Origin: Roseivivax halotolerans
GTDB taxonomy: Bacteria > Pseudomonadota > Alphaproteobacteria > Rhodobacterales > Rhodobacteraceae
Direction: 5' to 3'
NCBI RefSeq assembly: GCF_900115815.1
Contig: NZ_FOXV01000015.1
Location: 16,050-80,049 of the forward strand
DNA length: 64,000 nucleotides
This document shows, one piece after another, positions 1 through 7,723 of this stretch. Each line of letters begins with the position of its first letter. Position 1 is the stretch's first letter. Under the pieces are notes generated by a model, which searched no databases, had not been told where the DNA came from, and saw nothing but the letters and a program-made list of their open reading frames with translations. The position numbers and the translations under genes were made by a program.

Positions 1-110
1 GATACAACGTCCCGATCGCCATGCATTGTCCCGATGGCGTCACCAGCCCGTCATCGTGAAAGAGCCGGGAAGCTCCAGCTTCCAGCGGTCCAGGGTTGGG
101 GAGCAGTGCA
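1..110 (+). mobile_element. Right-end fragment of an IS3-family element (upstream copy)
   Basis: This holds the last codons of an IS3-family orfB (stop at about 57-59) and about 50 bases of non-coding right end. It is repeated almost perfectly at 2524-2633, with one difference seen (g/a at position 28 of the repeat). Here the shared segment joins directly to the middle of another orfB at 111, so two IS copies were joined in tandem with loss of the left end and orfA of the second. The rest of the first copy lies outside the window. Confidence 0.75.
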
Positions 111-665
111 AAAGCTCTGAAGCCTGGGCGTCTGCGAGAGATCGTGACCGGGATGTGCGTCGACTGGGGCGTGTCGATCCGGAAGGCTTGTGGGGCCATC
201 TGCTTCGACACGTCCAGCTACCACTACAAGTCCCGGCGGGCGGACCAGGCTGCCGTCGAAAGGCGGATCAAGGAGATCGCAGAGACGCGCGTGCGCTATG
301 GCTATCGGCGCGTCCATGTCCTGCTGCGGCGCGAAGGATGGATCATCAATATGAAGAAGACCCGCAGGATTTACAACGAGTTGGGGCTGCAGCTGCGCAA
401 CAAGCACCCGAAGCGTCGGGTCAAGGCGAAGCTGCGGGAAGATCGCCAGGAAGCGGTCGGTTCGAACGATGTCTGGGCGATGGACTTCGTCCACGACCAG
501 CTCGCCATGGGCAAGAAGCTTCGCATCCTGACGGTCGTGGATACCCATTCCCGGCTGTGTCCGGCGGCCGATCCCCGCTTCGCCTACCGCGGCGAGGATG
601 TCGTGCAGACGCTGGAAAGGGTCTGCGCCAGAGCCGGCTATCCGAAGACGATCAGGGTCGACTAC
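111..665 (+). pseudogene. IS3-family transposase OrfB, 5' part, interrupted by IS110-family element
   Basis: The N-terminal two thirds of an IS3-family DDE integrase. The helix-turn-helix-like segment, the YGYRRVH motif and the first catalytic Asp (AMDFVHD) are visible, and the piece ends one codon after the second Asp (TIRVDY). No orfA precedes it; the frame emerges straight from the IS end at 110. The missing C-terminal part is at 2289-2582 in the same frame, so joining the parts restores VDYGSEF without loss. The gene is inactive as it stands. Confidence 0.85.
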
Positions 666-680
666 GTCCTATGTCGGGAA

Positions 681-899
681 AATCTGGCCGCTTAGGTCAG
701 CAGGTCATGGGGCGTCCGGTGTCCCGGATGCCCTGTTACGGTTGCCCAGACGGGCTCTGCCGTCAAGAAATGATCTCTTCCATAGCAAACACAGGGTACG
801 CTCGGCGGCGGCCCTCACCGTCCTCAATACGAGATCCCAAATCCCAAGCAGAAGGCCCGAACATTATCTACGAGGTCAGCGAGCTGCCTCCACGGCTCG
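681..899 (-). ncRNA. Candidate bridge RNA region of the IS110-family element
   Basis: This is the 3' non-coding end of the element, downstream of the transposase. In IS1111-group elements this end is where the bridge RNA is expected. No sequence match to the donor or target was confirmed here, so the call rests only on position and length. Confidence 0.3.
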
Positions 900-2156
900 T
901 CAGAGAGTGGTCCTTCCGCCTGGGCTCACCCCCTCGACGAAGGGGCGATATGGTTCGCCGTGGTTGACCACGGCGTGTACGGTGCGCGCCATCTTCGCCG
1001 CGATGGCGGTGTAGGCCTTGCGACGCAGATGAGCGTTGTGTCGATCCTTCGAGATGTAGCGCTCGAACTTGTCCCTGAAGCTGTTGGTTCGCTTGAGAAC
1101 AGCGGTCTGGCCGGCCATCCAGAGCGTCCGCCGGAGCCGGGCATTGCCGTACTTCGAGATGCGGCTCTGACCGCGGAACATGCCGGACTGAACGGTAGCG
1201 AGATCCATGCCGCAGAACTTCAGGAACTGCCGATGATGGCGAAACCGACGCAGGTTGCCAGCCTCGGCCAGGATGGTCATGGCGTTGATCGGGCCGATGC
1301 CGGGGATGGTCGTCAGAAGCCGATAGTCGGACAGATCCGACAGCAACTCGACGGCCCGGGCTTCGATCTCATCGCGTTGCCGGATCAGGCTGCGACCCTC
1401 TGCGAGAACGAGGCGGAACATGCGAACCGCGTCGGAATCCGGGTGGACCGGAAGTCCAACCGAACCAACAGCCGTGGCGTAAATATCTGAAAGCAGGAGT
1501 TCTTTGGACACCTTGCGGCCGACGACATCCCACGCATCGGCGATGAAGGCGTCCCGGCTCATCGCCGAGATCATGTGTGGCGATGGGTACTTCTCCAGGA
1601 ATGCCAGGAACCAATCTGTCCGCGAGCTGCGATGAAATCGTTCGGCTTCAGGGAAGTACAACGGCAGATAGTGGGTGAGGATGCGGTGCCAAAGCTCGGT
1701 CTTCGCGCGGGAAACGATCTCGTGGGTCTTCGACAGCTCCTGGATGTCGGCGGTTCCGACAACCAGTGGATCGTGGAAGCACTGTACGGCGCCGATGTCC
1801 AGCATGTGCATGATGACCTGGGCGTCCTTCGGGTCATTCTTGTCCCAGCTGTTGTGCAGGGCCTCCCGCGTCCTGGCCAGACCGACGGAGGAGACAAGCT
1901 TCAGCTCGAATCCCGCCCGGCCGAGGTGGTGCGCAAGCGTGCGGTGATAGTTGCCGGTCGCCTCGAACCCGATCCTCACCGGCAGATCGTAACTGGTGAG
2001 GACAGCAGACAGGCGCTGGAAGTCGTCCAGCGTGTTGGTGATGGTTATGCGGCGGCGGCGCTTTTTACCCGGAATGCCGATCAGCACTTCGTGGCGATGC
2101 TTGGAAATGTCGATGGCGACCAACAGGGTCGGCGCGGTAGAATGGGTGGCGGTCAT
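900..2156 (-). CDS. IS110-family transposase (DEDD)
   Basis: A 418-residue transposase/recombinase. The N-terminal DEDD RuvC-like domain begins with AIDISKHRHEV and continues through FEATGNYH and the NDPKDAQV motif. The C-terminal Transposase_20 domain has the helix-hairpin-helix-like LLTTIPGIGPINAMTI followed by GMFRGQSRISKYGNARLRR. The start ATG at 2156 has a GAGGAGA ribosome site in front of it. The length is usual for the family and no frameshift is seen, so the protein is probably functional. Family members are RNA-guided by an element-encoded bridge RNA and do not duplicate the target. Confidence 0.92.
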   Translation of the reverse strand: MTATHSTAPTLLVAIDISKHRHEVLIGIPGKKRRRRITITNTLDDFQRLSAVLTSYDLPVRIGFEATGNYHRTLAHHLGRAGFELKLVSSVGLARTREALHNSWDKNDPKDAQVIMHMLDIGAVQCFHDPLVVGTADIQELSKTHEIVSRAKTELWHRILTHYLPLYFPEAERFHRSSRTDWFLAFLEKYPSPHMISAMSRDAFIADAWDVVGRKVSKELLLSDIYATAVGSVGLPVHPDSDAVRMFRLVLAEGRSLIRQRDEIEARAVELLSDLSDYRLLTTIPGIGPINAMTILAEAGNLRRFRHHRQFLKFCGMDLATVQSGMFRGQSRISKYGNARLRRTLWMAGQTAVLKRTNSFRDKFERYISKDRHNAHLRRKAYTAIAAKMARTVHAVVNHGEPYRPFVEGVSPGGRTTL

Positions 2157-2288
2157 AGCCGGTCTCCTCAGCGGTGTGGTTGTGCAAAACCACTGTTGAG
2201 ACCTGAGGCCCGGTTATGGCCACACGCTGCGCTATCTGGGGGCTGCGCGCGTGGCATAACCTATCGGCAGCCCTTCTTCCCGACGTGC

Positions 2289-2582
2289 TACGGCAGCGAA
2301 TTCATCTCTCGGGACCTCGACCTCTGGGCCTATGCAAACGACGTCACGCTGGACTTCTCGCGGCCTGGCAAACCGACAGACAACGGCTTCATCGAGGCAT
2401 TCAACTCGAAGCTCAGGGCGGAATGCCTGAACGCCCACTGGTTCATGAGCCTTGCCGACGCCCGCGAAAAGCTGGAGGATTGGCGCAGGCACTATAACGA
2501 GGACCGACCCCACAGCGCGATCGGATACAACGTCCCGATCGCCATGCATTATCCCGATGGCGTCACCAGCCCGTCATCGTGA
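2289..2582 (+). pseudogene. IS3-family transposase OrfB, 3' part
   Basis: C-terminal part of the orfB broken at 665. It starts at YGSEF, contains FSRPGKPTDNGFIEAFN with the catalytic Glu, and ends with the family-typical HYNEDRPHSAIGY. It is in the same frame as 111-665 once the IS110-family element is removed. It has no start codon of its own. Confidence 0.85.
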
Positions 2583-2633
2583 AAGAGCCGGGAAGCTCCA
2601 GCTTCCAGCGGTCCAGGGTTGGGGAGCAGTGCA
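2524..2633 (+). repeat. Right end of IS3-family element, direct repeat of 1-110
   Basis: Near-identical to 1-110. It covers the end of orfB and the terminal non-coding bases, and the identity stops at gcagtgca, which therefore marks the IS boundary. The unrelated sequence after 2633 contains short stem-loops (an imperfect one at about 2642-2668 and ggggaataatcccc at about 2728) and no gene before 2789. Confidence 0.7.
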
Positions 2634-2788
2634 TCAACCCGCGGACTCTCCGGAAATTCGGAGGAGAGTTGGGTCTCATGTCAGCAGATAGGAATGCGCG
2701 GACGCTTTCGAGATTTTTTGTTCAGTAGGGGAATAATCCCCGCTGGTCTCCGTAACCCTCCCAGAACCACCATTCTGGAGACGGAAAG

Positions 2789-3625
2789 ATGAGACCTATG
2801 AGCGCAGAAACCTTCCAGAGATCCACCATTGAAAGGCTCCGTGTGGCCTCCTCGGCAGGCACGCTCCACGCGCGTGTGATCCGCCCACTGCTGATCAGAC
2901 GACGGCCACTTTTGGTGCTACACGGGATCTCGCGCAATGCGCGAGAACTCACGCAGCTGTTCCGCAAAGAAGCCGAGCGGACGGGGCGGCCGGTCATTGT
3001 GCCCCACTTCAAGCAGAAGGACTGGCCGCACTTCCAACGCCCGTCGGCAGCAGCGCGGCCGGATCAGGCGATCCTCGAGCTGCTGAATGTCATTGCGGCA
3101 ACGCATCCCGAGTACGGGCGCAACTTCGACGTGTTCGGGCATTCGGGCGGTGCGCAGCTTGCACACCGACTCGCCATGCTCTATCCGCAGCGCTTCGGCA
3201 CCGTCAGCCTGGCCGCCGCCGGATGGTACTGCCTGCCGGACGAGAGCATGCCCTATCCCTACGGTCTTGCGCCCGGCGAGATGAAGGATGCCGTAGACTG
3301 GATCCGCCGCAAGCGTGCGGGCCTCGACGCTTATCTCCGTCTGCCCTTGAGAATCTACGTGGGAGACGAGGACATCGAACGCGACGAGGCGCTGCGCACT
3401 GGCGCCGCACTCGACGCGGGCCAGGGCCGCACGCGCCGCGACCGGGCGCACGCCTATGCCCGCGCGGTCCGGGGGGCTGCAGAACGCCGCGGTATCGCGC
3501 CAGATGTCACGATGACCGAATTGCCGGGCTGCCACCACGACGTGGAGCAGTCGATCACGGAGGGTGGGCTCGCCCGCCTTGTGACCGGTCCCGCGCCCGT
3601 CGGTTTCGGTAGGACCCTGTCCTGA
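2789..3625 (+). CDS. Alpha/beta hydrolase
   Basis: A 278-residue alpha/beta-hydrolase-fold protein. HGIS near residue 45 fits the oxyanion-hole strand, GHSGGAQ near residue 117 is the nucleophile elbow, GDEDIERDE fits the acid, and CHHDVEQ near residue 250 supplies the likely catalytic His. No signal peptide is apparent, so a cytoplasmic protein is expected. The start ATG at 2789 follows GGAGAC; a second ATG nine bases on is possible. Its gene is followed 55 bases later by the P-loop NTPase gene, suggesting one transcript. The substrate cannot be read from the sequence; the length is compatible with a PHB-depolymerase or esterase-like enzyme. Confidence 0.75.
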   Translation: MRPMSAETFQRSTIERLRVASSAGTLHARVIRPLLIRRRPLLVLHGISRNARELTQLFRKEAERTGRPVIVPHFKQKDWPHFQRPSAAARPDQAILELLNVIAATHPEYGRNFDVFGHSGGAQLAHRLAMLYPQRFGTVSLAAAGWYCLPDESMPYPYGLAPGEMKDAVDWIRRKRAGLDAYLRLPLRIYVGDEDIERDEALRTGAALDAGQGRTRRDRAHAYARAVRGAAERRGIAPDVTMTELPGCHHDVEQSITEGGLARLVTGPAPVGFGRTLS

Positions 3626-3680
3626 ACCGGAGGCGCGCTTGTCGACCTCTTCCCCTCAACTTGGCCCTTGGAGATCAAAG

Positions 3681-4733
3681 ATGGCCCTTTTGCCTGAATC
3701 CCAGCTTCACGATGCCAAATGGACCTTCACGACGCGCCGCGTTCCGCACGAGATCGCTGTCGCGATGGATCACGACTTCGCGGCGGCGCGGCCGGGCGAC
3801 CTCATCCTCGCGCAGGTCGCGAAGATCGGACAACATCGCCGGGTTCAGCTGCCATCCGGCCGACCCTCCGACATCTATCCCGGTGACATGCTCGTGCTCG
3901 CTTGCGGCGCGCGCTACGCCCCTGACCAGTTCGAGGGCGTGGCCGAGATAGATCCCGAGCGGGCAGACCTTCTGGCCGGAGGCGGTTGCATCGGCCGGAT
4001 GACGGCGAGGAACGCACGGATCAAGCGCGCAACCGAACTCATCCCCATCGGGCGGCTCCTCGACGCCAGCGGTGCGCCGGTGACCCTGGCCGATCACGCG
4101 CTCGCGCCACAGGCCTCGGGGCGGCAGATCCCCGTGATCGCCGTCTGCGGCACCGCCATGAACAGCGGCAAGACGCTCGCAACCGCGCAGCTTGCGCTCG
4201 GGTTGCGCCGTGCAGGCTGGCGCGTCGCCGCGCTGAAGGGCACCGGAACCGGTGCCTTCGGCGACTACAACGAGTATCTCGACACGGGCGCTCACGTGGT
4301 CGCCGACTTCACCGACGCCGGCATGGTAACAACCTACCGCGAGCCGATCGACCGGGTGAAGGCTGGGATTGATCGTCTATTCTCCCATGCCGAGGACAAG
4401 GGCTGCGACATTGCCGTTATCGAGATCGCGGACGGCCTCTTTCAGCGCGAGACGGCGCAGCTGCTGGCCGATCCGGACTTCCAGGCGCGTATTTCCGGGC
4501 TGGTGTTCGCCTGTGGCGATGCCGTGGCCGCAGCGGGCGGTGTGGCGGAGCTGACCCGGCTGGGTCTGAAGGCCGACGCGCTGACCGGCATGCTCAGCTG
4601 TTCGCCCATGGCCTCCGACGAGGCAAAGGCGCAGACCGGGATCGACGTGCTGACCAAGGAGCATCTCTGCGATCCGGCCGAGGCCAACGCTTTCGCTCTG
4701 CGCGCGGGGGCAGCTTGGAGGGAGGCAGCCTGA
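3681..4733 (+). CDS. P-loop NTPase of unknown role (DUF1611-like)
   Basis: About 350 residues. The centre carries a clear Walker A, GTAMNSGKT, followed by segments reminiscent of dethiobiotin-synthetase/MobB-type NTPases (ALKGTGTG, then the acidic IAVIEIADGLFQ as a possible Walker B region). The N-terminal 120 residues form a separate domain of unknown fold. The ATG at 3681 with GGAG eight bases upstream is preferred over the TTG at 3639. The stop overlaps the next gene's start (TGATG at 4731-4735), so the two are probably translationally coupled. DUF1611 proteins resemble this but I cannot confirm the family. Confidence 0.65.
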   Translation: MALLPESQLHDAKWTFTTRRVPHEIAVAMDHDFAAARPGDLILAQVAKIGQHRRVQLPSGRPSDIYPGDMLVLACGARYAPDQFEGVAEIDPERADLLAGGGCIGRMTARNARIKRATELIPIGRLLDASGAPVTLADHALAPQASGRQIPVIAVCGTAMNSGKTLATAQLALGLRRAGWRVAALKGTGTGAFGDYNEYLDTGAHVVADFTDAGMVTTYREPIDRVKAGIDRLFSHAEDKGCDIAVIEIADGLFQRETAQLLADPDFQARISGLVFACGDAVAAAGGVAELTRLGLKADALTGMLSCSPMASDEAKAQTGIDVLTKEHLCDPAEANAFALRAGAAWREAA

Positions 4734-6289
4734 TGCGGTGTCCCGGGCCTCTCGCCAACGGGCGCGGGCGCGGGCTGGCGCGCGTGACCGCGCTCACGCT
4801 TGTACAAGGCGGCGCCGCCGGAGCGGCGGCCTTCGCCACGCGCGGCCTCTTCGAGGCGCTGCGTGACCCGGATCCGCTCCCGGCCACGCTCCTCGCCGTT
4901 CTCGCTACGTCGGGCGCCGTGATCGCGGCGGCGCGAGTCGCCGCTCGGGTGTCCGGCGAACGACTGGGCCAGAGCTATGCCCGCGACATTCGCATGGCGT
5001 TGTTCGAGCATGCCGCCGGCATGCCCGCAAGCGACGTTGCCGCCCGGCGCAGCGGCTACATGAGCTTGCGCTTCGTCGGGGATATGACGGCCTTCCGCAA
5101 TTGGCTCGGTCTCGGTCTGCCGCGTCTGATTGCGGGCGCCGTGCTGATCCCGCTTGCGTTGATCGTGCTCGGCCTTCTCGAGCCGGCCTTCGCGGTTTGG
5201 ACCGTGCTGCTCGTCGGGCTCGCGCTCGCCACGATCACGGCAGGTGGGCTCCGACTGCGCCCGCTCCATCGGCGCCTACGCGCACGCCGCGCCCGCATCG
5301 CCGCCGAGATGAGCGAACGCATGCCGCTCGCCCCGCATCTCGACCGGCTTGGGCGCCGTCGGACCGAACGGCGCCAGCTCGACAAGCGGATCGACCGTAT
5401 GGTCGCGGCGGCGGTCGCGCGGCTTCGCCTGTCCGAGGCCCTGAAGGCGGTGCCCGACGCGCTGGCGGGCCTCGCCGCAGTCGCAATCCTCGTCGCCGGT
5501 GAGCGCGCAGGCGCGAGCCCCGGCAGCATCGCGGGCGGGCTCGCCGCGCTCGGGCTCGTGCTGTCTCCCATGCGCGACCTCGCGTCGGTCTGGAACCTGC
5601 ATTCCGCGTGGCGACAGGCGGCGCGCAAGGCCGAGGTGGCGCTCGATCGTTCGCAGCGCGGTACATATACCGAGACCCGCCGTCTGCCCTCCGGCCCGGC
5701 AGAGATCGAAATCGTGGACATGCCTCTTCCTTCTGGACGCACGATGAGCCTGCACCTTGCGCCGGGCGCGGTGGTGGAGCTTCCCGCGCGCGACGGAGAC
5801 GGCGATTTTGCCCTTCGAGCGCTTGCCGGTCTCGAGGACGTGCCCGCCGGCCGCATCCGGCTCTCCGGCGTCTGCATCACACGCCTCAGCCGGGGCGCGC
5901 TTCGCCGCGGGGTTGCCCTCGTCGGAGCCACACCGCCGATCCTTCAGGGCTCGTTGCGTCGTGCGCTCACCATGGGTGTGACGGATCGACTGGCGGATGA
6001 CCGTCTGGAAGCACTGGCGAGAGAGGCCGGGCTGGGCCCGACGCTCGATCGGCTGGGCGGGCTTGATGGAACGGTGCGCGAGGGAGCCCGGAACCTTTCG
6101 GGTGCCGAAGGCGCCGCCATCAGCCTCGTGCGGGCGCGCCAGCTGACGCCGCGACTCGTGCTTCTCGAAGACTCGACCGGGAGCCTCGATGTTCAGATGC
6201 AGGAGCGCATCGCGAGCTGGCTGAGTGCCACGGGGGCCACGGTCCTGCGGCAGGCCGGAGCGATGAGAGTGCCGCGCGCCGCACCCTGA
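4733..6289 (+). CDS. ABC half-transporter with degenerate nucleotide-binding domain
   Basis: About 518 residues with an N-terminal membrane domain of the exporter type and a C-terminal ABC domain. The ABC domain is degraded: where Walker A (GxxGxGKST) should stand the sequence reads PARDGDGDFAL, with no Lys or Ser/Thr. The signature is LSGAEG and the Walker B region is RLVLLEDSTG, with Asp retained and Glu absent or displaced. It should bind or hydrolyse ATP poorly. It may pair with an active partner or be a regulatory or decaying protein. The start ATG at 4733 overlaps the previous stop and has GGAGGG upstream; the TTG at 4715 is less likely. Confidence 0.7.
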   Translation: MRCPGPLANGRGRGLARVTALTLVQGGAAGAAAFATRGLFEALRDPDPLPATLLAVLATSGAVIAAARVAARVSGERLGQSYARDIRMALFEHAAGMPASDVAARRSGYMSLRFVGDMTAFRNWLGLGLPRLIAGAVLIPLALIVLGLLEPAFAVWTVLLVGLALATITAGGLRLRPLHRRLRARRARIAAEMSERMPLAPHLDRLGRRRTERRQLDKRIDRMVAAAVARLRLSEALKAVPDALAGLAAVAILVAGERAGASPGSIAGGLAALGLVLSPMRDLASVWNLHSAWRQAARKAEVALDRSQRGTYTETRRLPSGPAEIEIVDMPLPSGRTMSLHLAPGAVVELPARDGDGDFALRALAGLEDVPAGRIRLSGVCITRLSRGALRRGVALVGATPPILQGSLRRALTMGVTDRLADDRLEALAREAGLGPTLDRLGGLDGTVREGARNLSGAEGAAISLVRARQLTPRLVLLEDSTGSLDVQMQERIASWLSATGATVLRQAGAMRVPRAAP

Positions 6290-6311
6290 CCGTTGCGACT
6301 TAGGAAGACAT

Positions 6312-7070
6312 TCAGCGCAGCCGCGCGAGCGCTTCGGCCTCGTCTTCGGGCGGGAGTGGTGCGCCTGCGCCGGAACTCATGTAGTAGGCATCCAGCACCT
6401 CCAGCGAAGAGGCTGGGGCATAGGACTCGCCCTCCGCCCCGCCCGCATCCATGGCAAAGCGCAGCGACCATCTGTTCTCCTCGGCGCAGGCGACGGATAC
6501 GGTGCGCTGTCCGGACGCGTGCATCTCGTATTCGCGGCAGAGCGTGCCGTCCGACACTTCGAAGGAGGCAACTGGCGCGATCTCACGCCCCCCGTCCAGT
6601 TCCGCGGTCTCGCCAGAGGGCAGGGAGGCGAGGGCCTCTGCCACACCCGCGTCGATCCGGGCTAATCCGCCCGACGCGTCCCCCCCGGCATCGCCCGGCT
6701 GGCCGAGGCGATATCCGCCTGAGAGTCCGACGGCGAGCGCAAGACAGGCCGCGGCAGCGGTAGGCAACCAACCAGCCCGGGGACGCTGCGCCATGCGGGC
6801 CGCACCAATGCTTGTGACCGCGTTGCCATCGGCGTGCCGCGCGGCGATCGTGTCGCGCATCCGCGCCTCGAACCCCTCGGGCAGCGGTTCTTCGGCCCGC
6901 GCCGCGCTGGCCCGCCTGAGACGGTCCCGCGTGACCACAAATCGCTCCAGCCGTCTTGCGATCTTGGGATCGGTGCGAACCCGCTCGGCCACGCGTGCCG
7001 CCTCGGTCGGCTCCAGTTCACCGTCAGCATGAGCCATCAGCGTCTCGTCGGAGATTTCTTCTCGGGTCAT
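6312..7070 (-). CDS. Membrane anti-sigma factor
   Basis: A 252-residue protein. The N-terminal 75 residues are charged (ISDETLMAHADGELEPTEAARVAERV), matching the cytoplasmic anti-sigma domain of the FecR/RskA/NrsF-like class. A single membrane helix (about residues 100-120, WLPTAAAACLALAVGLSGG) and a periplasmic C-terminus with Cys residues follow. The gene lies 45 bases downstream of the ECF sigma gene on the same strand, the usual sigma/anti-sigma order. No zinc-binding HxxxCxxC motif is seen, so it is not a ZAS-type factor. The signal sensed is unknown. Confidence 0.75.
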   Translation of the reverse strand: MTREEISDETLMAHADGELEPTEAARVAERVRTDPKIARRLERFVVTRDRLRRASAARAEEPLPEGFEARMRDTIAARHADGNAVTSIGAARMAQRPRAGWLPTAAAACLALAVGLSGGYRLGQPGDAGGDASGGLARIDAGVAEALASLPSGETAELDGGREIAPVASFEVSDGTLCREYEMHASGQRTVSVACAEENRWSLRFAMDAGGAEGESYAPASSLEVLDAYYMSSGAGAPLPPEDEAEALARLR

Positions 7071-7115
7071 GTCATCATCCTGCGTTTCTTCCCCGATAAC
7101 GTATCGCGCCGCGCT

Positions 7116-7616
7116 TTATTCCAGACCCAGCGCGTCAGCGAGCGCGATGCGCGCGCGGGAGAGGCGGCTCATGACGGTGCCGAGCTGCACGCCGAGAATC
7201 TCGGAAGTCTCGGCATAGGACATCTGCTCGTAGCACACGAGGATCAGCACCTCACGCTGCGATGCGGGCAACATATCCAGCGCCTGCTCGGTCGCATCGA
7301 CCATCAGTCGCGCTTCCGTCACGCGCCGTCCGTCCTCGCCGACCGCTTCGGCCGCCGCGTCGATGTCCGTCTCGGGCCCGCGCGTAGCGTTGCGCCGGGT
7401 CATGTCAATCCAGGCATTGCGCAGGATACGGAAGCTCCAGGGCTCGATCCGCGTCTCCGGGTCAAAGCTGCCTTGCGACTCCAGCGCACGCATCACGGTG
7501 ATTTGGACGAGATCCTCGGCCACGTCACGCGCTCGGCACAGCGAAAATGCGAACCGGAAGAGGTTTGGCAGCACCGCGATCAATCTGTCTTCGAACATGC
7601 AATCGCTGCGCGACAT
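7116..7616 (-). CDS. RNA polymerase ECF sigma-70 factor
   Basis: A 166-residue sigma factor. Region 2 (residues about 10-75) includes LFRFAFSLCRARDVAEDLVQ and WSFRILRNAWID; region 4 (about 105-155) includes LPASQREVLILVCYEQMSYAETSEILG and GTVMSRLSRAR as the recognition helix. The ATG at 7616 is the longest start; an internal Met six codons later is possible. It is divergent from the subtilase gene, whose upstream region holds an ECF-type promoter, so the protease is a likely target. Activity is probably held in check by the anti-sigma factor encoded next to it. Confidence 0.88.
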   Translation of the reverse strand: MSRSDCMFEDRLIAVLPNLFRFAFSLCRARDVAEDLVQITVMRALESQGSFDPETRIEPWSFRILRNAWIDMTRRNATRGPETDIDAAAEAVGEDGRRVTEARLMVDATEQALDMLPASQREVLILVCYEQMSYAETSEILGVQLGTVMSRLSRARIALADALGLE

Positions 7617-7658
7617 GAGGTGCCTTCACGTCTTGCGGAACGCGGTTCCGCTGAAATT

Positions 7659-7684
7659 GGAATATTTTGTGAGCCCCTACGTAA
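7659..7684 (+). promoter_or_regulatory. Candidate ECF-type promoter for the subtilase gene
   Basis: GGAAT at 7659-7663 and CGTAA at 7680-7684 are separated by 16 bases, close to the classic ECF pattern (GGAAC, 16-17 bases, CGT). They lie 40 bases before the subtilase start and between divergent genes. On the other strand a GGAAC with CGTGA after 14 bases could serve the sigma gene itself, but the spacing is short. Confidence 0.5.
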
Positions 7685-7723
7685 CCCGATACACCGGTTC
7701 AGATTACGCAAAAGAGGCCCCTC

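Larger units (their letters stand above)
666..2288 (-). mobile_element. IS110-family element (IS1111-like architecture) inserted in IS3 orfB
   Basis: The five bases ctacg occur at both borders (662-666 and 2288-2292) and occur once in the reconstructed target. Just inside, a subterminal inverted repeat AyGTCGGGAA is present at 671-680 and as its complement at 2277-2286. Subterminal repeats are typical of the IS1111 group. The non-coding end downstream of the transposase (about 681-899) is longer than the upstream one (2157-2276), as in IS1111-type elements, where the bridge RNA is expected 3' of the gene. The exact end bases are uncertain by a few nucleotides. Confidence 0.8.
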
